Shown: positions 16,995 to 26,304, numbered from the stretch's first letter. The stretch is 64,000 nucleotides of DNA from an uncultured Glaciecola sp. (GCF_937770335.1 NZ_CALJHY010000005.1:1-64000); one strand, 5' to 3'. A program made the numbers and translations. The notes: generated from the letters alone by a model not told the origin.

Positions 16995-17936
16995 ATGGAA
17001 ATATTGTTTGATTACATCTTGACCGTAGAAGTTGCCATTATCGTCTTAGTGTTAGTGTTGTTGAAAAACAGCATTAAATTTGTACCACAAAACAGAGTTT
17101 TCGTTGTTGAACGATTTGGTAAATTTCAGTCGACTAAAGAGGCTGGACTAAACTTCATTTTACCCTTTATTGATCGTATTGCAGCTGACCGTTCATTGAA
17201 AGAACAAGCGGTCGATGTGCAAGAGCAGAGTGCAATCACCAAAGATAATATTTCACTGATGGTAGATGGCGTTTTATATTTTCGAGTAATGGACCCTTAC
17301 AAAGCAACCTATGGCGTAGAAGATTATGCCTTTGCCGTAATACAACTAGCGCAAACCACCATGCGTTCGGAGTTAGGCAAAATGGAACTAGACAAAACCT
17401 TTGAAGAAAGAGATATATTAAACTTAAATATCGTAACAGCAATTAACCAAGCTGCCGGTCCTTGGGGAATTCAGGTTATGCGCTATGAAATTAAAGACAT
17501 CATTCCACCGGGTTCTATTATGGAAGCGATGGAAGCGCAAATGAAAGCCGAAAGAGTGAAACGCGCGCAAATTCTAGAATCTGAAGGTGATAGACAGTCT
17601 GCTATCAACCGCGCTGAAGGCCAAAAAGCCGCTGTTGTATTAGCAGCTGAAGCTGACAAGTCAGAACAAATATTGCGCGCAGAAGGTGAAGCATCGGCAA
17701 TAGTGGCTGTTGCAGAAGCCCAAGCCGAGGCCTTGAGAACAGTCGGTGAAGCAGCAAATACTGAGCAAGGTCAAAAAGCAATTCAACTTGATCTGGCAAC
17801 GAGAGCGATTGAAGCTAAGAAAGCAATTGCGAAAGAGTCGAGTGTTGTGCTGCTGCCAGACTCAGGAACAGATATCGCGTCCGTAGTAGCCCAAGCAACA
17901 AGCATCATCAACGCTATGACGAACAGAGGAGTCTAA
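16995..17936 (+). CDS. SPFH/Band 7 membrane-anchored protein (QmcA/paraslipin-like)
   Basis: A 313-residue stomatin-like protein. One N-terminal membrane helix (residues about 8-25) is followed by the Band 7 domain (VPQNRVFVVERFGKFQ ... YKATYGVEDYAFAVIQLAQTTMRSELGKMELDKTFEERD). A long alanine/glutamate-rich coiled coil (residues 180-270) drives oligomerisation. It is expected to form ring-like scaffolds in membrane microdomains. The ATG follows AAAGGAAG. The NfeD partner gene starts one base after its stop, the standard pair. Confidence 0.9.
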   Translation: MEILFDYILTVEVAIIVLVLVLLKNSIKFVPQNRVFVVERFGKFQSTKEAGLNFILPFIDRIAADRSLKEQAVDVQEQSAITKDNISLMVDGVLYFRVMDPYKATYGVEDYAFAVIQLAQTTMRSELGKMELDKTFEERDILNLNIVTAINQAAGPWGIQVMRYEIKDIIPPGSIMEAMEAQMKAERVKRAQILESEGDRQSAINRAEGQKAAVVLAAEADKSEQILRAEGEASAIVAVAEAQAEALRTVGEAANTEQGQKAIQLDLATRAIEAKKAIAKESSVVLLPDSGTDIASVVAQATSIINAMTNRGV

Positions 17937-17937
17937 T

Positions 17938-18408
17938 ATGGAATTGGTTGCTAATAACTTGATTGAAACAATATTAATTATAGGTGTATTACTTTTAATC
18001 GTTGAAGTTGTCGTTTTAGGTTTTAGCACATTTTTCCTAACTTTTACTGGTTTAGCAGCCATAGCCACGGCATTAATAATGTGGCTGGGACTCATTCCAG
18101 AAACGTTTCCTTGGACAATAAGTTCAATTGCCATTTTTACTGTCGTCTTTGCTGCTCTGCTATGGAAAAGACTCTCAAAATTGCAAAATAGCGTGGACTC
18201 TAAGCGACCTGATTCTGACCTAGTAGGACATACTTTTGTATTACCTGAAGATGTTGAAGCTGCACTGCCAATGAAAGAGAAGCCTAAATATCAGTTTTCG
18301 GGTATAACTTGGTATCTAAGCGCTCACGAAGACTTAGTAAAAGGAACCGTGGTAGAAGTTGTGCGAGCCGATGTTGGCTCTTTATTGATTAGAGCTAAAC
18401 AAGTTTAA
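17938..18408 (+). CDS. NfeD-family membrane protein
   Basis: A 156-residue short-form NfeD: two or three hydrophobic helices (residues 10-32, 35-55 and 58-75), then a soluble OB-fold (VGHTFVLPEDVEA ... WYLSAHEDLVKGTVVEVVRADVGSLLIRAK). These proteins partner with SPFH proteins at the membrane; the linked SPFH gene directly upstream supports this. There is no ClpP-like protease domain. The GAGGAGT before the start lies inside the end of the SPFH gene, so translation is probably coupled. Confidence 0.9.
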   Translation: MELVANNLIETILIIGVLLLIVEVVVLGFSTFFLTFTGLAAIATALIMWLGLIPETFPWTISSIAIFTVVFAALLWKRLSKLQNSVDSKRPDSDLVGHTFVLPEDVEAALPMKEKPKYQFSGITWYLSAHEDLVKGTVVEVVRADVGSLLIRAKQV

Positions 18409-18421
18409 CAGGCTATAAATT

Positions 18422-18484
18422 AAGAAAGACGACGTAGGAAGAACATATCGTTTGGTACCTATTTTTCTATTGTTGTCTTTTTTT
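18422..18484 (+). terminator. Possible long-loop terminator after NfeD gene
   Basis: Bases 18422-18433 can pair with 18472-18483 (two G-U wobbles) around a 38-base loop, and the right arm runs into a seven-T tract. It lies 14 bases past the NfeD stop. The long loop lowers confidence. Confidence 0.4.
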
Positions 18485-18810
18485 ATGCTCGGAATTCGAC
18501 CAATGAAGTAAGCAACCTAACTGAAGCTACTAAGCAGCGAAAATCCCCGAAACACAAAGCATTTCGCAAATCAGTAAATTTTATTTACCTCCACAAATTT
18601 GTTTTATTGGATGATAAATTGAGACAAATAATAATTAAATAAGGACAAATTTAGTTCACTATTTGGATAAGATCTTAAATTAGTCTTTAGATGTGCCAGT
18701 TCGAACTTGAGCTAATACATTTAAATTTAAGAGCACGACCAGAGCAGAGCGCACAGATGATAACATTTCTGTAGTCTATATCAACGACCCCTTGAATATG
18801 ACCCCATTGA
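18485..18810. other. Gene-free AT-rich stretch
   Basis: I see no reading frame, repeat or strong hairpin here. It borders transposase relics and probably consists of decayed sequence. Confidence 0.4.
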
Positions 18811-19032
18811 TTCTCCTTTTACTTTAGCCAGCTCTTGCTTCAACTTCATCAATTCATTATTACTGGTTTGTTTATTCCCTTTGAAAGCATCATAACCTTT
18901 CAAGCGAAACGCATCACTCCAACGACTTAATTACCTAAAACTGATCCCTGATTCTTCGCAAACACTGTTAGCAGTGACACCGTCATCAGAAGCTTTGAGT
19001 AACGCCATACGTTTAAACTCGGCTGGGTATCG
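18811..19032 (-). pseudogene. Relic of an IS3-family OrfA transposase
   Basis: Read by hand on the minus strand, one frame gives RYPAEFKRMALLKASDDG, then VTANSVCEESGIS, then an in-frame TAA, then LSRWSDAFRLKGYDAFKG and ELMKLKQELAKVKGE. This is the helix-turn-helix and leucine-zipper part of an IS3-family OrfA. A stop directly precedes the first homologous codon (19033-19035), so the start is lost, and homology ends at about 18811. No terminal repeats or OrfB follow. It is a decayed remnant. Confidence 0.75.
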
Positions 19033-19046
19033 TTAGAACGACACCA

Positions 19047-19100
19047 GAACATTCATATAACGGCGGATTGACCCCTAATGAATTAGAATATCGGTATTGA
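19047..19100 (+). pseudogene. C-terminal scrap of an IS3-family OrfB transposase
   Basis: On the plus strand the frame reads EHSYNGGLTPNELEYRY and stops at 19098-19100. HSYNGGLxPxExExRY is the characteristic end of OrfB integrases in part of the IS3 family. It lies head-on against the OrfA relic on the other strand, only 15 bases away, so the two do not form one simple element. Two insertions or a rearrangement are needed. Confidence 0.6.
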
Positions 19101-19242
19101 AAATAATACAAACCCGTGGCCAAAATAACTTTACTACTTCAATAAAGGACTAATATAGATTTTGCAGGGAGTGACAGATAGGGTCGTCAGAAATCTAGTT
19201 TTAGATCGAGGCTGAGCCAATTGTTTTTTGTCAGTGTATTAA

Positions 19243-19267
19243 AAAAGCCTGCACAGGGCAGGCTTTT
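19243..19267 (-). terminator. Terminator of the PEP-CTERM gene
   Basis: AAAAGCCTGC (19243-19252) pairs perfectly with GCAGGCTTTT (19258-19267) over a five-base loop. On the minus strand the stem ends in a six-T run. It begins 18 bases past the PEP-CTERM gene stop. Confidence 0.8.
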
Positions 19268-19284
19268 CAAGTATCTAACAAAGC

Positions 19285-19926
19285 TTAAACTTTTCTGCGA
19301 CGAGAAAAACCTAAACCAGCTAAACCAAGACCTAGTAAAGCAAGGCTCATAGGTTCTGGAACTGCTGTCGCACTTAGCTGTAAATTATCGAAGCGCAGAC
19401 CTAATGGACCGGGGTTGCATGATGTATTGCAACCATTAGTCAACCTTACTTCAAGTGTGTTCATTCCCTCAACAAAATTAGTGCTAATGTTGAATGCAGT
19501 AAGGGTTTGAAAAGCGTCGAAGCCAAATTCTAAAGATACACCCGTATCGAAGCCATTGAGAAAGATTGTTGCAGAATTATCAACGCCCCATAAACCCGTG
19601 ATCATAGCAGTGGTTGCATCAAAGCCGTCTAGGTTAAACATTGTTTGAAAAATAGCGAACGAAACTGAAGTACCACCATTGCTATCGGTTGAGATCCACT
19701 GGGAGTCGGCATCATTAGCAAAATATGCAGTATTGTAATATGCAACTGCACTTGTGAGAGGGGTTGTTACCGTCCAGTTAGCATCTGCGATTGCGCCAGT
19801 AATTAAATCTCCTGAGTTATCAAGACCTGTATTATGTAACTCACCTTCAATGATGGTAGCGTTGGCGAATGACGCTACAGACAAACTTAGTATTAATGCA
19901 GCCCCATATTTTCTTAGTGTATTCAT
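19285..19926 (-). CDS. PEP-CTERM sorting domain protein
   Basis: A 213-residue secreted protein with a signal peptide (residues 1-23, cleaved after ANA) and a C-terminal VPEPMSLALLGLGLAGLG helix followed by RRRKV. That VPEP-helix-basic tripartite tail is the PEP-CTERM signal, processed by an exosortase (EpsH/XrtA type) that must be encoded elsewhere. The middle is beta-rich and Asn/Thr/Gly-rich with a single CNTSC pair, and resembles a lectin-like or jelly-roll fold. Such proteins usually accompany extracellular polysaccharide. The ATG follows AAAGGACTTAATA. It stands alone between decayed stretches. Confidence 0.85.
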   Translation of the reverse strand: MNTLRKYGAALILSLSVASFANATIIEGELHNTGLDNSGDLITGAIADANWTVTTPLTSAVAYYNTAYFANDADSQWISTDSNGGTSVSFAIFQTMFNLDGFDATTAMITGLWGVDNSATIFLNGFDTGVSLEFGFDAFQTLTAFNISTNFVEGMNTLEVRLTNGCNTSCNPGPLGLRFDNLQLSATAVPEPMSLALLGLGLAGLGFSRRRKV

Positions 19927-20011
19927 TATTAAGTCCTTTCGTATTTAGGTTATATAACGCTAATTCTTAGCTTAAGTGATGTATTATTTACTACTTCCAT
20001 TATATAAATAA

Positions 20012-20040
20012 AAAGGCGTTCCTATACACAGGCCGCCTTT
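20012..20040 (-). terminator. Terminator-like hairpin upstream of the PEP-CTERM gene
   Basis: AAAGGCG (20012-20018) pairs with CGCCTTT (20034-20040) over a 15-base loop. On the minus strand the stem leads into TTTTTATTT. It is 86 bases before the PEP-CTERM start, so it either ends a lost upstream transcript or acts in the leader of this gene. Confidence 0.45.
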
Positions 20041-20743
20041 AATATCCATCGCTTCATGGTGACATTGATAAGAAGGTAAATTACGATATTCTATATGCAA
20101 ATATTAGGCCTAAATTAAAAATGTTAAATATCAATAAGTTAAAAATAATGACCACAATCTTCTTAAGTAGGTGTAAAAATTACCGACACTTTTTTATGGA
20201 TATAGACTAAACACTCAGTTATTTAAGAACTAATTTAGCTTAGCACTTATCACTACCTCAGTAAGCGCCACTAGAACAGTCCATGAATTCATGAAACATC
20301 TTGTGCTGACTAGAATAAGTGAGCCAAAGAGCTGCTTTCTAATTGCAAATTTCAATTGTTCTGATCGACAGATTTTTTTGATTTTTGATGATAGTTTCAC
20401 CAACTTTTATCCAGTTACTATGATGGCGTCGTAACAACGGTGTCCATAACCACTCTGAACATGAGTGTTAGCTCGCTTAAGTGCTAATTAATGCTCATAC
20501 ATCATGTAGATTACTGAGAAGACTGTAATTGGCATCGTGTAAGTAAAAAAGTGATGCTCATAAAGGTTTGACTTGGGATTCAACTATCGATGTAATCAGT
20601 CGAGAGAAGATGACAGATTTTCATTTAATAGGTTTAATCAAGTATTAGAGATGTTGTTTTGCAACGGCCTTGTTAAGCCGCATCATTATGTGTGATTTTA
20701 CGTCTTCCCCAACAACATAATAGTTCTCTAGCCAATACTCGAT
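20041..20743. other. Gene-free decayed stretch
   Basis: About 700 AT-rich bases without a recognisable gene, RNA or repeat. It is flanked by transposase relics and a PEP-CTERM gene on one side and a broken ankyrin gene on the other, so a degraded region is the best reading. Confidence 0.45.
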
Positions 20744-21255
20744 TTACTTCGCACTATAGCCCGATTGCGAGTAACTATCTATTCTTGCACCATGTCGTAT
20801 TAGCATTTCGGTGCGTTCAATATTGTCCGCTAGTATGGCAAGCATAATCGGCGTATACCCGTCATTCGTAATTTCGTTAATATTTTGGGTACTGATTGAG
20901 AGCAGATACTCTAAGCTAGTGTTGCGCGAGGCGGCAATCAATATCAAGGTGGCATTATTAGTGCCTTTTTGCTCTATCACTTCAGGGTGCTTTTCTACTA
21001 TAGTTTTTAATATATCTAGTTGTTCCCATTGAATGGCTCAATTGCTTTTTTAAAAGGGCTAATATCCAAAGCCATTATATTAGGCGTGAAGTCAGTGACC
21101 TCGGTGGCCTTATAGTCTTCAAGTAGTATGAGTTTTTTATTGTCTATTTTATAGAGCAAGACGCTTATGTCGTTCGGGCGCAAGTCAAAGTAGTATTCTC
21201 GACGACATGTGTAGTACTTGAAAACGACGAAATATTTGCATCTATTTAGAATCAA
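20744..21255 (-). pseudogene. Ankyrin-repeat protein gene, frameshifted and lacking a clear start
   Basis: The downstream frame has an ankyrin repeat (INEITNDGYTPIMLAILADNIERTEMLIRHGARID), preceded by QLDILKTIVEKHPEVIEQKGTNNATLILIAA. The upstream frame (21016-21255) encodes YFDLRPNDISVLLYKIDNKKLILLEDYKA ... DISPFKKAIE. The two join at about 21020-21045 if one base is restored. Neither has a credible ATG with a ribosome binding site, and the upstream frame would have to start at TTG. It looks like a decaying gene for a small cytosolic ankyrin protein. Confidence 0.6.
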
Positions 21256-21329
21256 AAAATTGCGGAAATAGTGCCTAGTAAAATATGTACCTAGCTAGTT
21301 TGTCTCCATTTGCCGTCCAATAAATCAAA

Positions 21330-22535
21330 TTAAGCCACCTGCCCTGCAACCCAACCGCTAGACCATGCCCATTGGAAATTATAGCCACCGAGCCAACCGG
21401 TTACATCAAGCACTTCACCTATAAAGAACAACCCTTCTTGGTCCTTAACTTGCATATTTTTTGATGAAATATAGTCAGTATCAACGCCACCTAATGTAAC
21501 CTCCGCGGTGCGGTAACCTTCAGTCCCATTTGGCTTAATTTGCCATTGCGTAAAGGCCTCGGCCGCGGTTTGAAGTTGTTTTTCGTTGTATTGTTTAAGC
21601 GGCTTATTGTCCAATTCAAAATAGGGGATCGCAGCTTGTACAAAGCGTTTTGAATAGTGTTTCCCAAGAGCTGTAGACAATTGTATTTCTGGATTCGACT
21701 GTTGTTGCTCTAGTAAATCTTGGAATAAGTCACCGTTTGGAAAAAGGTCAAACTCTACCTCTTGTCCAGGGTCCCAAAAACTGGAAACTTGTAGCACTGC
21801 AGGACCACTCAAACCACGGTGGGTAAACAGAATACTTTCATTAAAACTGGTGTTGCTGCAACTCGCGCTCGCATCCACTGAAATTCCGCTGAGTTCGCCT
21901 ATTACAGCCTTGTCATGCTCATGCAACGTAAAGGGCACGAGTGCTGCTTTTGTTGGAATAATGGGTAAGCCGAACTGCTCAGCAACTTTATAACCAAACG
22001 GGCTTGCGCCGAGTTTTGGCATACTCAAACCACCGGTAGCAATTACCAATGACTCACTACTAAAAGTGCCTTGACTGGTATTCACCACATATCGATTTTC
22101 AACATATTCGATATCGATAATTTCTGTTCGATTCTTAATATCAACATTGGCTTTTTTACATTCAGCCAAGAGTAAATCAACAATTTCTTTAGCGCTGTCA
22201 TCGCAAAACAACTGACCGAGTGTTTTTTCGTGATGCTTGATACCATATTCGTTAACTAATGAGATAAAATCCCATTGGGTATATTGGCTTAATGCAGACT
22301 TACAAAAATGGGGATTCTGAGATAAAAAGTTTTCATGTGAGGTATACATGTTAGTGAAGTTACAACGACCGCCTCCACTCATGAGGATCTTGCCGCCCAA
22401 TCGTTTAGCATGATCAAAAACAATGACCTTACGACCGCGTTTACCAGCTTCGGTTGCACAAAATAAACCGGCTGCGCCTGCCCCTATTACAATAACTTCT
22501 GTCTTGATCACGTTACTACTCGTTGTTATGGACAC
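21330..22535 (-). CDS. YhiN/HI0933-family FAD flavoprotein
   Basis: About 400 residues of the HI0933 flavoprotein family. The Rossmann motif VIVIGAGAAGLFCA is near residue 14, followed by GGKILMSGGGRCNFTN, the family signature, and ending with GEVLDVTGWLGGYNFQWAWSSGW. FAD-dependent oxidoreductase of unknown substrate, cytosolic. The start is GTG at 22535 or a GTG eight codons later; neither has a strong ribosome binding site. It is downstream of the Prx5 gene on the same strand. Confidence 0.87.
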   Translation of the reverse strand: MSITTSSNVIKTEVIVIGAGAAGLFCATEAGKRGRKVIVFDHAKRLGGKILMSGGGRCNFTNMYTSHENFLSQNPHFCKSALSQYTQWDFISLVNEYGIKHHEKTLGQLFCDDSAKEIVDLLLAECKKANVDIKNRTEIIDIEYVENRYVVNTSQGTFSSESLVIATGGLSMPKLGASPFGYKVAEQFGLPIIPTKAALVPFTLHEHDKAVIGELSGISVDASASCSNTSFNESILFTHRGLSGPAVLQVSSFWDPGQEVEFDLFPNGDLFQDLLEQQQSNPEIQLSTALGKHYSKRFVQAAIPYFELDNKPLKQYNEKQLQTAAEAFTQWQIKPNGTEGYRTAEVTLGGVDTDYISSKNMQVKDQEGLFFIGEVLDVTGWLGGYNFQWAWSSGWVAGQVA

Positions 22536-22631
22536 AGAGTATTATCGCTGTTTAATAACAAGCCATCAACTAGATGGCTTGTTATAATGCTTTTTATTTC
22601 ACTAAATGCATTAGCTTTAGTGAAATATTAC

Positions 22632-23105
22632 TTACAGTTGCTTCAATATGGTGTCGGCGTCACTGACTTCAAAACGACCTGGGTCCTCGACATTCAGTAC
22701 ACGAACAACACCGTCTTCAACAATCATGCTGTAACGAATTGAACGAATGCCACCAAACGCGTCAGTATCCATGTCCAGACCAATTAACTGAGCGAAAACA
22801 CCGTTTCCGTCTGCCAACATCATAATTTCATCTGCGTTTTGTGACTTACCCCAAGCATCCATTACAAAAGCATCGTTAACGGAAATGCAGATAATGGCAT
22901 CGACGCCTTTAGCTTTAATTTTATCAGCTAAAGCAACGTACCCTGGCAGATGTGCTACTGAGCAGGTAGGTGTGAATGCGCCCGGAACCGCAAACATTAC
23001 CACTTTCTTTCCACTAAATAAGTTACCTGTATGAGGATTTTTTATTTCACCATCTTGTAAGATACTAAATACCGCTTCTGGTAATGTGCCGCCTACTTCA
23101 ATCAT
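22632..23105 (-). CDS. Prx5-type peroxiredoxin
   Basis: A 157-residue peroxiredoxin of the Prx5/hybrid Prx group. The peroxidatic Cys sits in PGAFTPTCSVAHLPGY, near residue 49, with SVNDAFVMDAWGK and the conserved Arg in GGIRSIRYSM. It reduces peroxides using glutathione/glutaredoxin or thioredoxin; there is no fused glutaredoxin domain. The ATG at 23105 follows AAGGAGTGACC; an upstream GTG overlaps that ribosome binding site and is unlikely. Confidence 0.92.
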   Translation of the reverse strand: MIEVGGTLPEAVFSILQDGEIKNPHTGNLFSGKKVVMFAVPGAFTPTCSVAHLPGYVALADKIKAKGVDAIICISVNDAFVMDAWGKSQNADEIMMLADGNGVFAQLIGLDMDTDAFGGIRSIRYSMIVEDGVVRVLNVEDPGRFEVSDADTILKQL

Positions 23106-23192
23106 GGTCACTCCTTCTTATTATATTGTGCGTCTATTTGAAAGCATCTATGCTAACAAATAAGCTATTTAACGATTATTTGATTTAGAGTA

Positions 23193-24143
23193 TCAGTGTT
23201 GTATATATACATCAAATCTGTGCTTTTTTGATTCAATTGCTGTGTTAGGTTTGCGCCCAGACGCCAATTCAATTGGTTCAGCAGAACTGGGTCTTTTAAC
23301 GACTACCCGACTACCTGCATGCTTTAATGCCGCATCCAATAATTGCGCACTGTCCACGTCAGCACCTAACAGTTGTTGAAATGCGCGCATTTCTTTCTTC
23401 ACTAATGCCGACTTCTTTTTGTGAGGAAACATTGGGTCAAGATAAATCACGTCAGCCAAAGGTTTAGCATCTTTCTTTGCGCCTTGCTTCAAAATATAGT
23501 CTGTCGCATCGGTTTTGACCAGTAACATTCGTCCCCAAAATTCAGGAACCACTTCAATACGGTTTAGCGCATCCTCTAACAAGGCACCTATAATTGGACT
23601 GCGCTCTAACATAGTGACATGAGCGCCCACACTAGCCATAATAAAACTATCGTTACCCATTCCCGCAGTACAATCGATTACGGAAAGTGAATCCTTGCCT
23701 TTTATACCAATGGCTTTGGCTAACGCTTCATTGCGACCACCACCATGTAGCTTGCGGTAATTAAGCGCAGGGGAGTTAAAATCAACGATGATATCACCCC
23801 AACTCGGCTCATTGCTCAAACGCAAAGCAAGACCTTGCGGGGTATAAACCAGTTGCCACTCACTAAGTTCTTTGGCATCGGAATTAGCGATGTCACCTTT
23901 CACAGTGGTTTTGGGGGTTTTGTGCGTTTTTTTGTTTACTGTCTTATGTTTTGATGACGGACTATTTGATTTCTCATTGGCACGCTGAACGCCACGCTTA
24001 ACTATTGGGAAACCCGTTTCAGCCGATAATCTGTTTGCATCCTCCTGAGGGGAAATGCGCTCGCGGTCCTCAACAACAATGACTATTCCGGTATTATAAT
24101 CTTGCCCACGTTGCTCGTTCATAGCAGCATTCGGTTCACGCAT
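23193..24143 (-). CDS. rsmJ: 16S rRNA (guanine1516-N2)-methyltransferase
   Basis: A 316-residue SAM-dependent methyltransferase modifying G1516 of 16S rRNA. The family-specific run SVIDCTAGMGNDSF (SAM site) and YLDPMFPHKKKSALVKKEMR (catalytic DPMFP) is intact. Between residues about 50 and 90 there is an extra Lys/Thr/Ser-rich, low-complexity linker (VNKKTHKTPKTTVK) that the roughly 250-residue E. coli enzyme lacks. The ATG at 24143 is seven bases from GGAG; a second ATG two codons upstream is too close. The start overlaps the end of recG, so the two are translationally coupled. Confidence 0.9.
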   Translation of the reverse strand: MREPNAAMNEQRGQDYNTGIVIVVEDRERISPQEDANRLSAETGFPIVKRGVQRANEKSNSPSSKHKTVNKKTHKTPKTTVKGDIANSDAKELSEWQLVYTPQGLALRLSNEPSWGDIIVDFNSPALNYRKLHGGGRNEALAKAIGIKGKDSLSVIDCTAGMGNDSFIMASVGAHVTMLERSPIIGALLEDALNRIEVVPEFWGRMLLVKTDATDYILKQGAKKDAKPLADVIYLDPMFPHKKKSALVKKEMRAFQQLLGADVDSAQLLDAALKHAGSRVVVKRPSSAEPIELASGRKPNTAIESKKHRFDVYIQH

Positions 24144-26211
24144 TCCCATACTCCTCTTTATACGCTAGCCATCTATTAATAAGCGCTTGTGAATTGCTTG
24201 GATATTCGCGCCATACGAGTTCAGCCATATTTTTTATTTCTGGGATAAGCGCTGCGTCGCGTATTAAATCGGCGATTTTTAAGTCGGCTATGCCCGTTTG
24301 TTTAGTTCCTAATATTTCACCTGGGCCGCGAATTTCCAAGTCTTTTTCAGCAATATAAAACCCGTCCGTCGATTCACGTAAAACACCTAAACGTTTACTT
24401 GCTGTTTTCGATAGCGGACCTGAATACATTAGTACACAGTGACTTTCAACCGACCCGCGCCCTACTCTGCCGCGCAACTGATGCAACTGAGCTAAACCCA
24501 AACGTTCTGGGTTTTCAATAATCATTAAACTCGCATTGGGAACATCAACACCAACTTCAATGACGGTAGTCGCAACCAACAAATCAAGCTTTCCCTGCTT
24601 AAAATCATCCATGACTTGTTGTTTTTCTGCTGCCTTCAAACGCCCGTGGACCAATCCAACTTTGAGCTCTGTTAACAAAGTTCTCAATGCAACTGCAGCG
24701 TCTTCGGCCGCTTGGCATTGCAATACTTCTGATTCATCAATAAGTGTGCACACCCAATATATTTGGCGTTTTTGTTCAACCGCAGCCTTGCGAACACGCT
24801 CGATTACATCACCGCGTCTACTGTCGGGTAACACTACGGTTGTTACCGGGGTTCTTCCTGGAGGCAATTCATCAATAATGGAGGTGTCTAAATCAGCATA
24901 GGCTGTCATGGCTAACGTGCGCGGAATCGGCGTGGCAGTCATTATTAGTTGATGAGGATATTTGCCAAGCTTCTCTCCTTTTTTGCGCAACGCCAAACGT
25001 TGATGGACACCAAAACGATGCTGCTCATCAACAATCACCATTGCCAGATTCTTATATTCTACTTGCTCTTGAAATATCGCATGAGTGCCTATTAGCATTT
25101 GGATCTCACCCAGCGCTAGCTGTTCAAGAGTTTCGGTTCTGGCTTTACCTTTTAACTTGCCCGCCAGCCAGCCTACGTTGATACCTAAAGGCGTAAACCA
25201 ATCCGTGAAATTACGAGTGTGCTGTTCCGCCAAGAGTTCGGTTGGTGCCATCAAGGCAACTTGATAACCAGCGCTAATAGCAGATAATGAACTGAGTGCT
25301 GCAACCAGCGTCTTACCTGAGCCAACGTCGCCCTGTATCAAACGCATCATAGGTTGAGCATGTTGCATGTCTTGCTCAATTTCACTGACCACACGAGCTT
25401 GTGCGCCTGTTGGTTCAAAAGGAAGGCTAGCTAAAAATTTTTGCTTTAGTGGCTCATCTATTTTTACCGCAATGCCCGGCTCAGCATTAGATTGTGAACG
25501 TACTTTCAACATACTTAAATGATGCGCCAACAGCTCTTCAATCACTAAACGCTTTTGGGCAGGATGCCTACCCTCAATCAAATCTTCAATGATGATATCT
25601 GGCAGTGGTCGGTGCACTATATGCAAAGCATCGGTTAGAGATACTTGATGCTCATACAGGTCATTCGGCAATAACTCTAGCAATGCGCCTTTATCCAGCT
25701 GCTTTAAAGCTTGCTCAGTTAAACTGCGCAGCGTGAGTTGCCTAACGCCTTCGGTTGTTGGATAAACAGGTGTTAATGACTCTTCTAGGTTGTTATTTTC
25801 AGGGTCATCAACAATCTTGTATTCTGGATGCATCATTTCAAGGTTTGCTTTACCCGTGCGAACTTCACCAAAAGCACGAATGATATTGCCGATTGCTAAT
25901 GACTTCGTTTGAGCAGCAGAGAAATGAAAAAAGCGCAGAGTAACTGAACCGCTGCCATCACTCACTTTAACCAGCAGCATACGGCGTTTACCGTATTGAA
26001 TGTCGGCTGACATAATCTCGCCTTGGATCGACACATGCAGATAAGCGTGCAGGTCACCCATAGGATAAATGCGCGTGCGATCCTCATACCTAGCAGGGAG
26101 GTGAAAAATTACGTCTTGTAGAGTAACAAGACCGAGTTTTTTGAGTTTTTCCGCAACTTTTGCTCCGACACCTTTCAGCGTGGTAACCGGCGTATCAGCC
26201 AGTGACTTCAT
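24136..26211 (-). CDS. recG: ATP-dependent DNA helicase RecG
   Basis: A 691-residue helicase that remodels stalled replication forks and Holliday junctions. The N-terminal wedge/OB domain begins with the helix-hairpin motif LKGVGAKVAEKLKKLGL and HLPARYEDRT. Helicase motifs follow in order: GDVGSGKT (I), DEQHRFG (II), MTATPIPRT (III), ATTVIEVGVDVPNA (V) and QLRGRVGRG (VI). Full length. It is the last member of the conserved gmk-rpoZ-spoT-trmH-recG neighbourhood, here separated from trmH by two unrelated genes. Confidence 0.96.
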   Translation of the reverse strand: MKSLADTPVTTLKGVGAKVAEKLKKLGLVTLQDVIFHLPARYEDRTRIYPMGDLHAYLHVSIQGEIMSADIQYGKRRMLLVKVSDGSGSVTLRFFHFSAAQTKSLAIGNIIRAFGEVRTGKANLEMMHPEYKIVDDPENNNLEESLTPVYPTTEGVRQLTLRSLTEQALKQLDKGALLELLPNDLYEHQVSLTDALHIVHRPLPDIIIEDLIEGRHPAQKRLVIEELLAHHLSMLKVRSQSNAEPGIAVKIDEPLKQKFLASLPFEPTGAQARVVSEIEQDMQHAQPMMRLIQGDVGSGKTLVAALSSLSAISAGYQVALMAPTELLAEQHTRNFTDWFTPLGINVGWLAGKLKGKARTETLEQLALGEIQMLIGTHAIFQEQVEYKNLAMVIVDEQHRFGVHQRLALRKKGEKLGKYPHQLIMTATPIPRTLAMTAYADLDTSIIDELPPGRTPVTTVVLPDSRRGDVIERVRKAAVEQKRQIYWVCTLIDESEVLQCQAAEDAAVALRTLLTELKVGLVHGRLKAAEKQQVMDDFKQGKLDLLVATTVIEVGVDVPNASLMIIENPERLGLAQLHQLRGRVGRGSVESHCVLMYSGPLSKTASKRLGVLRESTDGFYIAEKDLEIRGPGEILGTKQTGIADLKIADLIRDAALIPEIKNMAELVWREYPSNSQALINRWLAYKEEYGNA

Positions 26212-26304
26212 TTCATAGTATTCTTTTAGTTGTAAGATTAACCTTATACCTAAACTTTACCAGACCTTTGCAATTAAGCCACCTGTTCTGGCAATCAGGT
26301 TTGG

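Noticed and set aside
18485-21300. A mobile island or prophage in the gene-poor region
   Set aside because: Apart from transposase scraps there is no integrase, no attachment-site repeat and no tRNA; it looks like general decay.
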